Assembly (NCBI GenBank): GCA_945867725.1
Contig: CAMBJI010000004.1
Location: forward strand, 1 to 21,328
Direction of reading: 5' to 3'
From: Bordetella parapertussis
Lineage (GTDB): Bacteria; Pseudomonadota; Gammaproteobacteria; Burkholderiales; Burkholderiaceae_D
Length of the DNA: 21,328 nucleotides
Under the pieces are notes generated by a model. It was not told the DNA's origin and searched no databases. It saw only the letters and a list, made by a program, of their open reading frames with translations. Made by a program: the position numbers and the translations under genes. Below are positions 1-7,265 of the stretch, piece after piece. Position 1 is the first letter of the stretch; every line of letters starts with the position of its first letter.

Positions 1-1
1 G

Positions 2-964
2 GCTTTGTGCGAGGCCATCGCTGCGCATTATCAACTGCGTTTTGGGGTTGATGTCGCGGCAGAGCGCATTGTGATCACGGCCGGTGCCTCCGGTGCCTTG
101 CTACTCGCTTGTGCTGCATTGGTCGGGCGCGATGATGAAGTGCTGATGCCCGATCCCAGTTATCCCTGCAATCGCCATTTCGTCACTGCCTTCGAAGGCA
201 GGCCGCGTTTGATTCCCAGCGGGCCAGCGCAACGCTTTCAATTGTCAGCAGCGATGGTGCGCGAGCACTGGAGCTCTTCAACACGCGGTGTGTTACTGGC
301 GTCACCCTCCAACCCCACCGGCACGTCGATTGCGACGAATGAATTGCGTGATATCGCCGCACTGGTTCGCGAGCGAGGTGGTTTTACGGTGGTGGATGAA
401 ATCTATCAGGGCCTGTCCTATGATTCGCCGCCGTTTTCTGCATTATCGCTGGGCGAAGACATTATCGTCATTAACAGTTTTTCAAAGTACTTCAACATGA
501 CTGGCTGGCGTCTCGGCTGGCTCGTGGTGCCGCCCTCGATGATGGCGGCGGTAGAAAAGCTGGCGCAGAATTTTTTCATCTGTGCGTCCACGCTGGCGCA
601 GCAAGCGGCGCTGGCTTGTTTCACGCCGGAGTCGATGGCAATTTTCGAACAACGCAAAAGTGAGTTCAAGCGTCGTCGTGATTACCTTGTGCCTGAATTG
701 CAGCGTCTCGGTTTCACGATACCGGTACTGCCGGATGGTGCTTTTTATATTTATGCTGACTGCAGTCGTTTTTCTGAGGATGCCGATGCATTTACGCGTG
801 ATGTGTTGCAGGCCACCGGTGTGGTGATGACGCCCGGACTCGATTTTGGAACGCAGAATGTTGAGCGATTTATTCGGGTGTCCTATGCGACATCGATGGA
901 GAATTTGCAGGAAGCCGTCCATCGCCTCGAGAGCTACCTGGGCCAGCGGCGGATCCGGAGCTGA
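2..964 (+). CDS. Class I/II PLP-dependent aminotransferase (5'-truncated by window edge)
   Basis: Pyridoxal-phosphate enzyme moving an amino group between an amino acid and a 2-oxo acid; the substrate cannot be told from sequence. The open frame runs in from the left edge, so about 70 N-terminal residues of a usual ~390-residue protein are missing; the first codon readable as a start (TTG at 5) lies inside a conserved helix and is not the true start. Numbering from that codon: PSNPTG at 101-106 and DEIYQGL at 131-137 (cofactor contacts), the Schiff-base lysine K161 in SFSKYFNMTGWRLGW, and a C-terminal FIRVSYA whose arginine binds the substrate carboxylate in this fold. The frame ends in TGA at 962-964, followed by a strong terminator. 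Family assignment is secure; a specific name (alanine, aspartate or aromatic transaminase) would be a guess. Confidence 0.93.
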   Translation, partial: ALCEAIAAHYQLRFGVDVAAERIVITAGASGALLLACAALVGRDDEVLMPDPSYPCNRHFVTAFEGRPRLIPSGPAQRFQLSAAMVREHWSSSTRGVLLASPSNPTGTSIATNELRDIAALVRERGGFTVVDEIYQGLSYDSPPFSALSLGEDIIVINSFSKYFNMTGWRLGWLVVPPSMMAAVEKLAQNFFICASTLAQQAALACFTPESMAIFEQRKSEFKRRRDYLVPELQRLGFTIPVLPDGAFYIYADCSRFSEDADAFTRDVLQATGVVMTPGLDFGTQNVERFIRVSYATSMENLQEAVHRLESYLGQRRIRS

Positions 965-1025
965 AGGTGCACCCCGCGTGAAATCTGTGGATGTCAGATA
1001 CAGAGACATCCAGATATGGATACCA

Positions 1026-1065
1026 AAACAAAAGCCTCTGCTTTAGAAAGCAGAGGCTTTTGTTT
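1026..1065. terminator. Bidirectional intrinsic terminator between convergent genes
   Basis: A perfect inverted repeat pairs 1026-1044 with 1047-1065 (core AAAAGCCTCTGCTTT against AAAGCAGAGGCTTTT, about 17-19 bp with a tiny loop). It has A-rich 5' and T-rich 3' flanks, so it can work in both directions. It lies between the aminotransferase (+) and the lytic transglycosylase (-), where a shared terminator is expected. Confidence 0.9.
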
Positions 1066-1114
1066 GTACAGAGTGCTACTACTCTGTTTTTCTTTAACGA
1101 GGCACAGCCGTCAA

Positions 1115-1996
1115 TTACGCCGGCTGAGCAACAACTTGTTTCGATTTTTCAGCGATGCTTCGTGAAGGTGCGCTGGCAGGTGCTTTCGTCGTTGCCACGT
1201 ATCTGCCGTTTGCTACCGCTTGCAGTCTGGCATATTCACCCAGCACTTTGACTGAATAACCGCCATCGCTGCGAAGATCATCCGCACCGATATAGCGTTT
1301 CAGACCCGATTCAATCGAGCCTGTCTTGCGGATAGACTCTTTCAGAAGCAGGGCGCCGACACGCAGGTTGGCATTCGGGTCCTGGACTACTTTTGTGCCG
1401 CCATGATCATCGAATGCGCTTCGGTGAACATTCGCCATCACCTGCATCAGACCCTGCGCACCCATGGGACTTTCGGCGAAGGGATTCAAGCGCGACTCAA
1501 TGCTCATTACCGACAAGATCAACAAGGGATCGATATCCGTTTGCTTGGCGGTCGTGCAGGCTGCATCCACTAACATTTTGCTGGCGGCATTGGCAACGCG
1601 ATGGCGCTTGGCCAGCCAGCCAGTCAAGCGCTGCTGGGCTGCAAGTGATGGTGCAGAAAATGCGGCGGGCGGCATCTCGGCTTCGGCAGGCGCTGTAGTG
1701 ATAGTGACCGAATCGCCTGTGCTGTCGGACGGGTTCAGTTTGTTCAGGGTCGTAATCCGACCATTGGCAGGTTCTGTCCAGAACGGCGACAAGACCTTCA
1801 CCTGATCGGTTAACTCGGGCCGGAAAAACATCACGGTCAATGCCGTCATGGATGCCAAGCCGAGGACCATTAGTCCGAGGCGGGCGGTGGATACCACCCT
1901 GTCCAGCACAGCGATCTTGTCGTCGTGCTCTTGAGCAAACTGCAATGAAACATTTCCTGCACCGACCAACGCTGTGATTTCACGTCGATTATTCAT
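1115..1996 (-). CDS. Membrane-anchored lytic transglycosylase (SLT domain)
   Basis: Likely cleaves the MurNAc-GlcNAc bond of peptidoglycan with formation of 1,6-anhydro ends, acting on the periplasmic side of the inner membrane. 293 residues. Residues 1-37 are polar and probably cytoplasmic; about 38-58 form one hydrophobic segment (GLMVLGLASMTALTVMFF), acting as a signal anchor rather than a cleaved signal or lipobox. A Pro/Thr/Ala-rich linker follows to about 120, then a transglycosylase SLT domain at about 141-258 with catalytic Glu167 in SIESRLNP, and the GAQGLMQVM motif at 179-187. The C-tail is Ala/Ser/Lys rich. The ATG at 1996 is supported by AGGAGG (complement of 2001-2006) four bases upstream. 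It converges on the aminotransferase across the shared terminator. The family is clear; the exact subtype is not. Confidence 0.88.
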   Translation of the reverse strand: MNNRREITALVGAGNVSLQFAQEHDDKIAVLDRVVSTARLGLMVLGLASMTALTVMFFRPELTDQVKVLSPFWTEPANGRITTLNKLNPSDSTGDSVTITTAPAEAEMPPAAFSAPSLAAQQRLTGWLAKRHRVANAASKMLVDAACTTAKQTDIDPLLILSVMSIESRLNPFAESPMGAQGLMQVMANVHRSAFDDHGGTKVVQDPNANLRVGALLLKESIRKTGSIESGLKRYIGADDLRSDGGYSVKVLGEYARLQAVANGRYVATTKAPASAPSRSIAEKSKQVVAQPA

Positions 1997-2340
1997 GGTA
2001 CCTCCTGAATCATCGCGGCCCTCAAAGCGCCTGGCAAAACCCGCCTGGTGTCAAACCCGACCATACTGCAATCTCCGTTGCAAGCATGGCAAGTAACCAG
2101 TCACGTTTTGTCAGGCACTCTGAGATGAGGCCAAATTGCAAGCGTGTTTCGTGCTTCGTGCTTCAATTCACCGCGATACTAAAAATCGTTTGCCGCCAGA
2201 CTACGGACTTTGCAAACGCCGGTGTTGCCTTGTTTGCCCCCTGGGACAGGGTGACGCAAGCAATCTTGTTTGGAGTTCAGCTCGTGTCCCTTTTGCTGAG
2301 GCGCTTTACAATCACCTCTGGTTCACAACTCCGCTACGAC

Positions 2341-2394
2341 AGGCAGCCAGACTATTTACCCGTAGGGTCTGGACTTGCTCCAGCACGGCTGCCT
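2341..2394. repeat. Nested inverted repeat (possible RNA structure)
   Basis: AGGCAGCC at 2341-2348 is perfectly complementary to GGCTGCCT at 2387-2394. Inside it CTGGA (2369-2373) and TCCAG (2379-2383) form a small hairpin with a five-base loop; alternatively CCAGAC (2347-2352) can pair with GTCTGG (2367-2372). The right arm runs into TTTGAAATTT, too weak a U-tract for a confident terminator call. It sits just upstream of the candidate ubiD promoter, so it could end a short transcript or bind a protein. Function unknown. Confidence 0.35.
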
Positions 2395-2401
2395 TTGAAA
2401 T

Positions 2402-2431
2402 TTGACCGGATTGTAGGCAGGTGAATATATC
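2402..2431 (+). promoter_or_regulatory. Candidate sigma70 promoter for ubiD
   Basis: TTGACC (2402-2407, five of six consensus bases) and TATATC (2426-2431, four of six) are 18 bp apart at the start of an AT-rich stretch. A second TATAAA lies at about 2442-2447 without a clear -35. Either would give a leader of about 120-130 bases before the ubiD ATG. Seen by eye only. Confidence 0.35.
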
Positions 2432-2570
2432 GAGTCAATACTATAAAAATGAATTTCTATAACTAATTCTTATGAAAAATCAGTTGCATTGCAGCAAATC
2501 CTCGTAAAATCAGGTATTTGTGGGCATTAGCTAAGCCATCACCTTTCACATCAAAAAAAGTCAATCATCA

Positions 2571-4094
2571 ATGAAATATTCCGATTTACGGGATTTTATT
2601 GCCAAATTAAAACAATCTGGCGAGCTAACGGAAGTGGCTTTGCCCGTTTCCCCCTATTTAGAAATGACGGAGTTGTGTGACCGCACCTTGCGTGCGGGCG
2701 GCCCTGCCTTGCTGTTTACTCAGCCGGTTGGGCACACGATGCCAGTACTGGGTAACCTATTTGGTACCCCCCAGCGAGTGGCCATGGGTATGGGTGCGGA
2801 TGATGTCAGTGAGTTGCGCAAAATAGGCCACTTGCTCGCCGCCCTGAAAGAACCTGAGCCGCCCAAAGGTCTGCGCGATGTGCTCGGTCTGGGCTCATTG
2901 ATCAAGTCGGTTTGGGACATGGCGCCCCGCGAGCTCCGCTCGGCTCCGTGTCAGGAAATCGTCTGGGAGGGGAGTGAAGTCGATCTCGCCCGCCTACCCA
3001 TTCAGCATTGCTGGCCGGGTGACATCGCGCCTTTAATTACCTGGGGTTTGGTGATTACCCGGGGCCCTAATAAGAAGCGCCAAAATCTGGGCATCTATCG
3101 TCAGCAAGTGATCGGCCCGAACAAGCTCATCATGCGCTGGCTCGCCCACCGGGGCGGTGCGCTGGATTTTCGCGAGCATTGTTTGCAGAACCCCGGTAAA
3201 CCCTATCCCATCGCCGTCGCGCTGGGCGCTGACCCGGCCACCATACTGGGGGCGGTGACGCCCGTGCCCGACAGTTTGTCTGAATACCAGTTCGCCGGAC
3301 TCCTGCGCGGCAGCCGTACTGAACTGGTCAAGGCTATGGGCAGCGAGCTGCGCGTACCGGCCTCCGCCGAGATTGTGCTCGAGGGGCATATTTATCCTGA
3401 AGATGCCAGCCAGATCGCGCCGCTACCTGAGGGCGCGCCCGCCCGGCCACGCACAGGCTACGAGCATGCGCTCGAAGGGCCGTTTGGCGACCACACCGGT
3501 TATTACAATGAGCAGGACTGGTTTCCGGTGTTCACCGTGGACCGCATTACTATGCGTCGCGATCCCATCTATCACTCGACCTATACAGGCAAACCGCCTG
3601 ATGAGCCGGCCATATTGGGCGTCGCACTCAATGAAGTGTTTGTGCCGCTGCTGCAGAAACAATTTACCGAGATTACGGACTTCTATCTGCCGCCTGAGGG
3701 CTGTAGCTACCGTATGGCGGTCGTGCAGATGAAAAAATCCTATCCGGGTCACGCCAAGCGCGTGATGTTTGGTGTCTGGAGTTTTCTGCGGCAGTTCATG
3801 TATACCAAGTTCATCGTGGTGGTAGATGAAGATGTGAACATTCGCGATTGGAAAGAAGTGATCTGGGCCATCACGACCCGCGTTGATCCGATCCGCGACA
3901 CAACCTTGGTGGACAACACGCCGATTGATTATCTGGACTTTGCTTCGCCCGTGAGTGGTCTGGGTAGCAAGATGGGTATTGATGCCACCAACAAATGGCC
4001 CGGTGAAACCAACCGCGAGTGGGGACGAACCATCACGATGGATGCGCAAGTCAAAGCACGCGTGGATGCCTTGTGGACGGAATTAGGCTTTTGA
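2571..4094 (+). CDS. ubiD: 4-hydroxy-3-polyprenylbenzoate decarboxylase UbiD
   Basis: Decarboxylates 3-polyprenyl-4-hydroxybenzoate to 2-polyprenylphenol in ubiquinone synthesis, using prenylated FMN supplied by UbiX; cytosolic or membrane-associated. 507 residues, close to the usual ~490-520. Matches to the family run end to end: the N-terminal [17 protein letters not shown], the prFMN/metal region [11 protein letters not shown] at 172-182, the basic HRGG at 193-196, EGHIYPEDA near 271-279, and [13 protein letters not shown] at 302-314, whose Glu is part of the acid cluster typical of UbiD enzymes. The ATG at 2571 gives the expected N-terminus, but the bases before it are A-rich with no good Shine-Dalgarno site. 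No ubiX is visible here. The 4.5S RNA gene begins 72 bases downstream. Confidence 0.95.
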   Translation: MKYSDLRDFIAKLKQSGELTEVALPVSPYLEMTELCDRTLRAGGPALLFTQPVGHTMPVLGNLFGTPQRVAMGMGADDVSELRKIGHLLAALKEPEPPKGLRDVLGLGSLIKSVWDMAPRELRSAPCQEIVWEGSEVDLARLPIQHCWPGDIAPLITWGLVITRGPNKKRQNLGIYRQQVIGPNKLIMRWLAHRGGALDFREHCLQNPGKPYPIAVALGADPATILGAVTPVPDSLSEYQFAGLLRGSRTELVKAMGSELRVPASAEIVLEGHIYPEDASQIAPLPEGAPARPRTGYEHALEGPFGDHTGYYNEQDWFPVFTVDRITMRRDPIYHSTYTGKPPDEPAILGVALNEVFVPLLQKQFTEITDFYLPPEGCSYRMAVVQMKKSYPGHAKRVMFGVWSFLRQFMYTKFIVVVDEDVNIRDWKEVIWAITTRVDPIRDTTLVDNTPIDYLDFASPVSGLGSKMGIDATNKWPGETNREWGRTITMDAQVKARVDALWTELGF

Positions 4095-4153
4095 AATCAG
4101 GCATTGCAAATCTTATTGAGAGCGCGGCGCGGTTTCTGCACGATGAATACTGC

Positions 4154-4159
4154 TAAAAT
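4154..4159 (+). promoter_or_regulatory. -10 element of the 4.5S RNA promoter
   Basis: TAAAAT lies seven bases before the predicted 5' end of the SRP RNA (4167), the usual distance. The bases between are GC-rich (CCGCAGC), a discriminator type common in stable-RNA promoters. No convincing -35 was found at 16-18 bp. Confidence 0.5.
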
Positions 4160-4166
4160 CCGCAGC

Positions 4167-4262
4167 GGCGGGCCCCTGCGCATTGTGGCTTGGTCAACCT
4201 GGTCAGGTCGGGAACGAAGCAGCCACAGCCATTCCCCGCAAGTGCCGCAGACAAGGCTCGCC
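4167..4262 (+). ncRNA. ffs: 4.5S RNA, bacterial signal recognition particle RNA
   Basis: RNA scaffold that binds Ffh and FtsY and targets nascent membrane proteins to the Sec translocon. The diagnostic apical region is present: GGTCAGGT at 4201-4208, then a GGAA tetraloop and GAAGCAGCC, nearly identical to E. coli. The bases flanking the tetraloop are exchanged as a pair (CG-GGAA-CG here, CC-GGAA-GG in E. coli), a compensatory change supporting a functional helix. The ends close: GGCGGGCC (4167-4174) pairs with GGCTCGCC (4255-4262) with one G-U, and CTGCG (4176-4180) with CGCAG (4246-4250). About 96 nt, the short Gram-negative type lacking an Alu domain. Location just upstream of dnaX is common in proteobacteria. 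End points are from pairing and may be off by a few bases. Confidence 0.93.
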
Positions 4263-4356
4263 TCGATTTCTTCGCAGTTATTCCGTTCGTCCCTTGCCTT
4301 TGTTCTGGCATTTCATCTCATCAGCCTCATTCGAGTGTCGCGTGCAGCCTCTCGGG

Positions 4357-4362
4357 TAAAAT
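4357..4362 (+). promoter_or_regulatory. Possible -10 element upstream of dnaX
   Basis: TAAAAT preceded by GGG, 17 bases before the ATG at 4379 and 29 before the preferred ATG at 4391. No -35 was recognised. If used, it excludes the 4361 start codon and gives a very short dnaX leader. Weak call. Confidence 0.25.
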
Positions 4363-4390
4363 GCCTGACTCATCCTTGATGGCGCCGGAC

Positions 4391-6277
4391 ATGTCTTATC
4401 AGGTTCTAGCACGCAAATATCGCCCGAAAAATTTCGACAGTCTGGTCGGTCAGGAGCACGTCGTGCGTGCGCTGACGCACGCGCTGGAGCAAAAGCGCCT
4501 GCATCACGCCTACCTCTTTACCGGCACCCGAGGTGTCGGCAAGACTACGCTCTCGCGCATTTTGGCTAAATCGCTCAATTGTCAGGGCAGCGATGGTCAG
4601 GGTGACATTACCGCGCATCCTTGTGGTGTCTGCGAAGCCTGTGTGGCAATTGATGCGGGGCGTTTCGTTGACTATATTGAAATGGATGCTGCATCCAATC
4701 GCGGTGTTGACGATATGGCGCAGCTGCTCGAGCAGGCTGTCTATGCCCCTTCCAATGCACGCTTTAAGGTCTACATGATCGACGAGGTGCACATGCTGTC
4801 CAATCAGGCATTCAATTCGATGCTGAAAACACTGGAAGAGCCGCCTGAGCACGTCAAGTTCATTCTTGCCACCACCGATCCGCAAAAAATCCCGGTCACG
4901 GTACTGTCTCGTTGTCTGCAATTCAATCTAAAACAAATGGCACCGGCGGGCATTGTCAGCCATCTTGAAAACATCCTTGCGCAAGAGCAGATTAGTTTCG
5001 AGTCACCCGCTTTGCGATTGCTCGCGCAAGGCGCGCAAGGATCCATGCGCGATGCCTTGTCGCTGACCGATCAGGCGATTGCCTATGCCGCTGGTCAGGT
5101 GACGCTCGATGCAGTACAAGGCATGCTCGGCGCGCTGGATCACAGCTATCTCGTTGGTTTGCTGGATGCGCTGTCCGCGCAGGATGGTGTTGCATTGCTT
5201 GCGGTCGCCGATGACATGGCCACGCGCAGTCTGTCGTTCAACAATGCACTGCAAGATCTTGGGACGCTGCTTAACCGCATCGCGATTGCGCAGACGGTAC
5301 CCGCTGCGATTCCTGATGAATTACCCGAGCGCGAAGATATATTGCGTTTGGCGTCAGTATTTACGCCGGAGGATATTCAGCTCTGTTACCAGATCGTCGT
5401 GCATGGTCGCAATGAACTCGGTTTGGCGCCGGATGAATACGCCGGGTTTACGATGACGCTGTTGCGGATGCTGGCGTTTGCGCCGGTGTCGTCGGCTGCA
5501 ACACCGGGCGGTGCGCAAGGTCGCGCTGCACAAGGTCACACTGCACAAGGTCACGCTTCACCTCAGGCAGCGCCTCGTGTTGCTCCGCTTGCTTCAACCG
5601 CAAAACAAGTCGCTGCATCTGTCCCGTCAACACGTTCCGTGCCGGTAGAGCCATCCGCAAAGAACACGACTCCGGATAAGAAACCCGTCGGTCCCGCCAT
5701 GGCGGCGCTGGCGGCAGCACGTGGCGGCAAGTCAGCCGCAAAAGCGGTCGCACCGCAAGATGATTTTTTGTCTGAACCCGCTGCCGATCTAGCCGGTCGC
5801 GATAGTACCGAGGGCGATACCGCTCAAAAAAAAACTGAGCAGCCCGCTGAAATCGTAACGACGTCACCTGAAAACGTATCGGCGCCAGCCTTAGTCGGTG
5901 CGATTGACTGGCCAGCACTGGTCAGACAACTGCCCCTCAAAGGCGTGGCGCAGCAGCTGGCCACACAAAGTGAATTGCTCGGTAGCGAAGAAGCGGAGCA
6001 CGTGCGCATCATGAAACTGCGCGTACCAGTTGAAACACTGCTGTCAGCGGGGAGTGCCGACAAATTGGCCGCTGCACTGAGCGATTATTTTGAAAAAACG
6101 GTGAGGCTAGAGACTGAAATCGGTAACGTCACGCGCACCGCGCACGCGGCATCGGTGGCCGAGCAGGCGCGACGGCAACAGCTGGCCGAGCAAACGCTCA
6201 ATGATGACCCGTTTGTGCAAACCTTAATACGCGAATTCGGTGCCACCATCGTGCCGGGTTCGATCAAACCTGTTTAA
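4391..6277 (+). CDS. dnaX: DNA polymerase III tau/gamma subunits (clamp loader ATPase)
   Basis: ATP-driven clamp loader subunit that opens the beta clamp; the long form (tau) also ties polymerase cores and DnaB helicase together. Start chosen at the ATG giving MSYQVLARKYRP, the family N-terminus; in-frame ATGs at 4361 and 4379 are alternatives and none has a good Shine-Dalgarno site. 628 residues from this start. AAA+ module: Walker A GTRGVGKT 45-52; zinc-binding Cys64, 78, 81, 84; Walker B KVYMIDEVHML at about 126-136; SRC motif 173-175. Domain III to about 365, then an Ala/Pro/Gln-rich linker (about 370-500) including a 15-bp tandem repeat, then the tau-specific C-terminal domains. A run of nine A (5826-5834) is phased so that slippage yields a short gamma-like product (separate entry). 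Runs into ybaB 24 bases downstream. The open frame extends back into the 4.5S gene, but that part is not coding. Confidence 0.96.
   Translation: MSYQVLARKYRPKNFDSLVGQEHVVRALTHALEQKRLHHAYLFTGTRGVGKTTLSRILAKSLNCQGSDGQGDITAHPCGVCEACVAIDAGRFVDYIEMDAASNRGVDDMAQLLEQAVYAPSNARFKVYMIDEVHMLSNQAFNSMLKTLEEPPEHVKFILATTDPQKIPVTVLSRCLQFNLKQMAPAGIVSHLENILAQEQISFESPALRLLAQGAQGSMRDALSLTDQAIAYAAGQVTLDAVQGMLGALDHSYLVGLLDALSAQDGVALLAVADDMATRSLSFNNALQDLGTLLNRIAIAQTVPAAIPDELPEREDILRLASVFTPEDIQLCYQIVVHGRNELGLAPDEYAGFTMTLLRMLAFAPVSSAATPGGAQGRAAQGHTAQGHASPQAAPRVAPLASTAKQVAASVPSTRSVPVEPSAKNTTPDKKPVGPAMAALAAARGGKSAAKAVAPQDDFLSEPAADLAGRDSTEGDTAQKKTEQPAEIVTTSPENVSAPALVGAIDWPALVRQLPLKGVAQQLATQSELLGSEEAEHVRIMKLRVPVETLLSAGSADKLAAALSDYFEKTVRLETEIGNVTRTAHAASVAEQARRQQLAEQTLNDDPFVQTLIREFGATIVPGSIKPV
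5513..5557 (+). repeat. 15-bp tandem repeat, three copies, in the dnaX linker
   Basis: Three consecutive 15-bp units (GCGCAAGGTCGCGCT, GCACAAGGTCACACT, GCACAAGGTCACGCT) encode AQGRA-AQGHT-AQGHA. Copies differ at one to three positions. They sit in the flexible linker between clamp-loader core and tau-specific part, where length change should be tolerated. Confidence 0.85.
5810..5838 (+). promoter_or_regulatory. dnaX programmed frameshift/transcript slippage site (A9)
   Basis: Nine A at 5826-5834 are read CAA AAA AAA ACT in frame. An A AAA AAA heptamer (5827-5833) is in the phase used for -1 slippage; the -1 frame then reads AAC TGA and stops at once (5836-5838), giving 482 residues. Loss of one A leads to a stop at 5856-5858, about 488 residues. 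A Shine-Dalgarno-like GAGGG at 5810-5814 lies 12 bases upstream, as in the E. coli dnaX frameshift signal. No strong downstream stem is visible, which leans towards slippage by RNA polymerase, as known for Thermus dnaX, over ribosomal shifting. Function is inferred. Confidence 0.7.
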
Positions 6278-6301
6278 CTTTATTGAATAGAGGAGTCCAT
6301 C

Positions 6302-6628
6302 ATGATGAAGGGCCAACTTGCCGGTCTGATGAAACAAGCTCAGGCGATGCAGGACAACATGAAAAAAATGCAGGATCAGCTAGCGACGATCGAAGTCGAA
6401 GGTCAGGCGGGCGCGGGTATGGTCAAGGTCATCATGACCTGCAAAAATGATGTCAAGCGCGTCACCATCGATCCCTCACTGCTGGGTGAAGACAAAGACA
6501 TGCTGGAAGATCTCGTCGCAGCCGCATTCAACGACGCGGTGCGTAAAGCCGAAGCCACATCAAACGAAAAAATGTCCGGTATGACAGCGGGATTGCCGCT
6601 GCCGCCTGGTTTCAAACTGCCATTCTGA
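6302..6628 (+). CDS. ybaB: YbaB/EbfC family nucleoid-associated protein
   Basis: Small dimeric DNA-binding protein of the nucleoid, found in most bacteria between dnaX and recR. 108 residues, the family's usual size. The N-terminal half is a long amphipathic helix rich in Gln, Lys and Met ([20 protein letters not shown]), followed by the beta region [27 protein letters not shown], a second helix ([17 protein letters not shown]) and the conserved C-terminal [16 protein letters not shown] at 6289-6295 lies six bases before the ATG at 6302; the next codon is also ATG, so the start could be one residue later. It lies 24 bases after dnaX and 13 before recR, so almost certainly co-transcribed. Confidence 0.95.
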   Translation: MMKGQLAGLMKQAQAMQDNMKKMQDQLATIEVEGQAGAGMVKVIMTCKNDVKRVTIDPSLLGEDKDMLEDLVAAAFNDAVRKAEATSNEKMSGMTAGLPLPPGFKLPF

Positions 6629-6641
6629 TCACGCGCAGCGC

Positions 6642-7238
6642 TTGAAAAATCCATCCAGCCTGGATTTCCTGACCGAGGCGCTGCGTCGCCTGCCCGGTGT
6701 CGGGCCGAAATCCGCGCAGCGCATTGCTTATCATTTGATGCAGCACGATCGAGAGGGTGCTGCGCTGATGTCCCGAGCTTTGTCGGAGGCAGTCGAGCGC
6801 GTGAAGCATTGCGGGCTCTGTAATACGTTCACTGAAAATGATATCTGCGAAACCTGCCTTGATAGCGAGCGCGATGCCACGCAGTTGTGCGTGGTTGAAA
6901 CGCCCGGTGATCAACTGATGATCGAGCAGACACTGACCTTCAAGGGCTTGTATTTTGTATTGATGGGCAGATTGTCACCGCTTGATGGTATCGGCCCCAA
7001 AGATCTGCATCTCGATAAACTGATTGCGCGTGCCACCGATGGCGTAGTTACCGAAGTCGTGTTGGCGACCAACTTCACGAATGAAGGCGAAGCGACAGCC
7101 CACTACATCAGTGAAACCCTCAAGGCGCGGGGATTGAAGGTTAGCCGACTCGCGCGTGGCGTGCCAGTGGGTGGCGAACTCGAATATGTTGATGCCGGCA
7201 CCATCGCGCGCGCCATGCTGGATCGTCGTTCAACCTGA
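6642..7238 (+). CDS. recR: Recombination mediator protein RecR
   Basis: Works with RecF and RecO to load RecA on SSB-coated gapped DNA. 198 residues, the standard length. N-terminal helix-hairpin-helix ([19 protein letters not shown], about 14-32), zinc finger with Cys57, Cys60, Cys69 and Cys72, then a Toprim domain from about 80 ([37 protein letters not shown]) and the C-terminal [16 protein letters not shown]. The start is TTG at 6642, 13 bases after the ybaB stop; no ATG or GTG gives a complete N-terminus and no good Shine-Dalgarno site is seen, so expression may depend on coupling to ybaB translation. Confidence 0.96.
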   Translation: MKNPSSLDFLTEALRRLPGVGPKSAQRIAYHLMQHDREGAALMSRALSEAVERVKHCGLCNTFTENDICETCLDSERDATQLCVVETPGDQLMIEQTLTFKGLYFVLMGRLSPLDGIGPKDLHLDKLIARATDGVVTEVVLATNFTNEGEATAHYISETLKARGLKVSRLARGVPVGGELEYVDAGTIARAMLDRRST

Positions 7239-7265
7239 TCGTATTTTCTTCCACCAAGTCTTCGC

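Larger units (their letters stand above)
1997..2570. other. Long intergenic region, no convincing gene
   Basis: This 574-bp gap separates the divergent transglycosylase and ubiD genes. Open frames here (for example 2086-2424 +) have no Shine-Dalgarno site, no recognisable domain and odd composition, so I do not call them. It holds the transglycosylase ribosome site at its left end, inverted repeats near 2243-2290 and 2341-2394, and an AT-rich right end (from about 2425) with a candidate ubiD promoter. No tRNA or known small RNA was recognised. Confidence 0.6.

Noticed and set aside
482..1009. 175-residue frame antisense to the aminotransferase
   Set aside because: Low-complexity Arg/His/Thr composition typical of the complementary strand of a GC-rich gene.
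2086..2424. 112-residue open frame in the ubiD upstream gap
   Set aside because: No ribosome site, no domain, irregular composition, and it crosses the inverted repeat at 2341-2394.
3423..4049. 208-residue frame antisense to ubiD
   Set aside because: Translation is His/Arg-rich shadow sequence opposite a well-conserved gene.
4190..4390. N-terminal extension of the dnaX frame
   Set aside because: It overlaps the 4.5S RNA gene and translates to nothing resembling DnaX; the family N-terminus begins at 4391.
5840..5849. Downstream stem-loop for the dnaX frameshift
   Set aside because: CAGC-CC-GCTG would need a two-base loop and only four pairs; too weak to count as the stimulatory stem.
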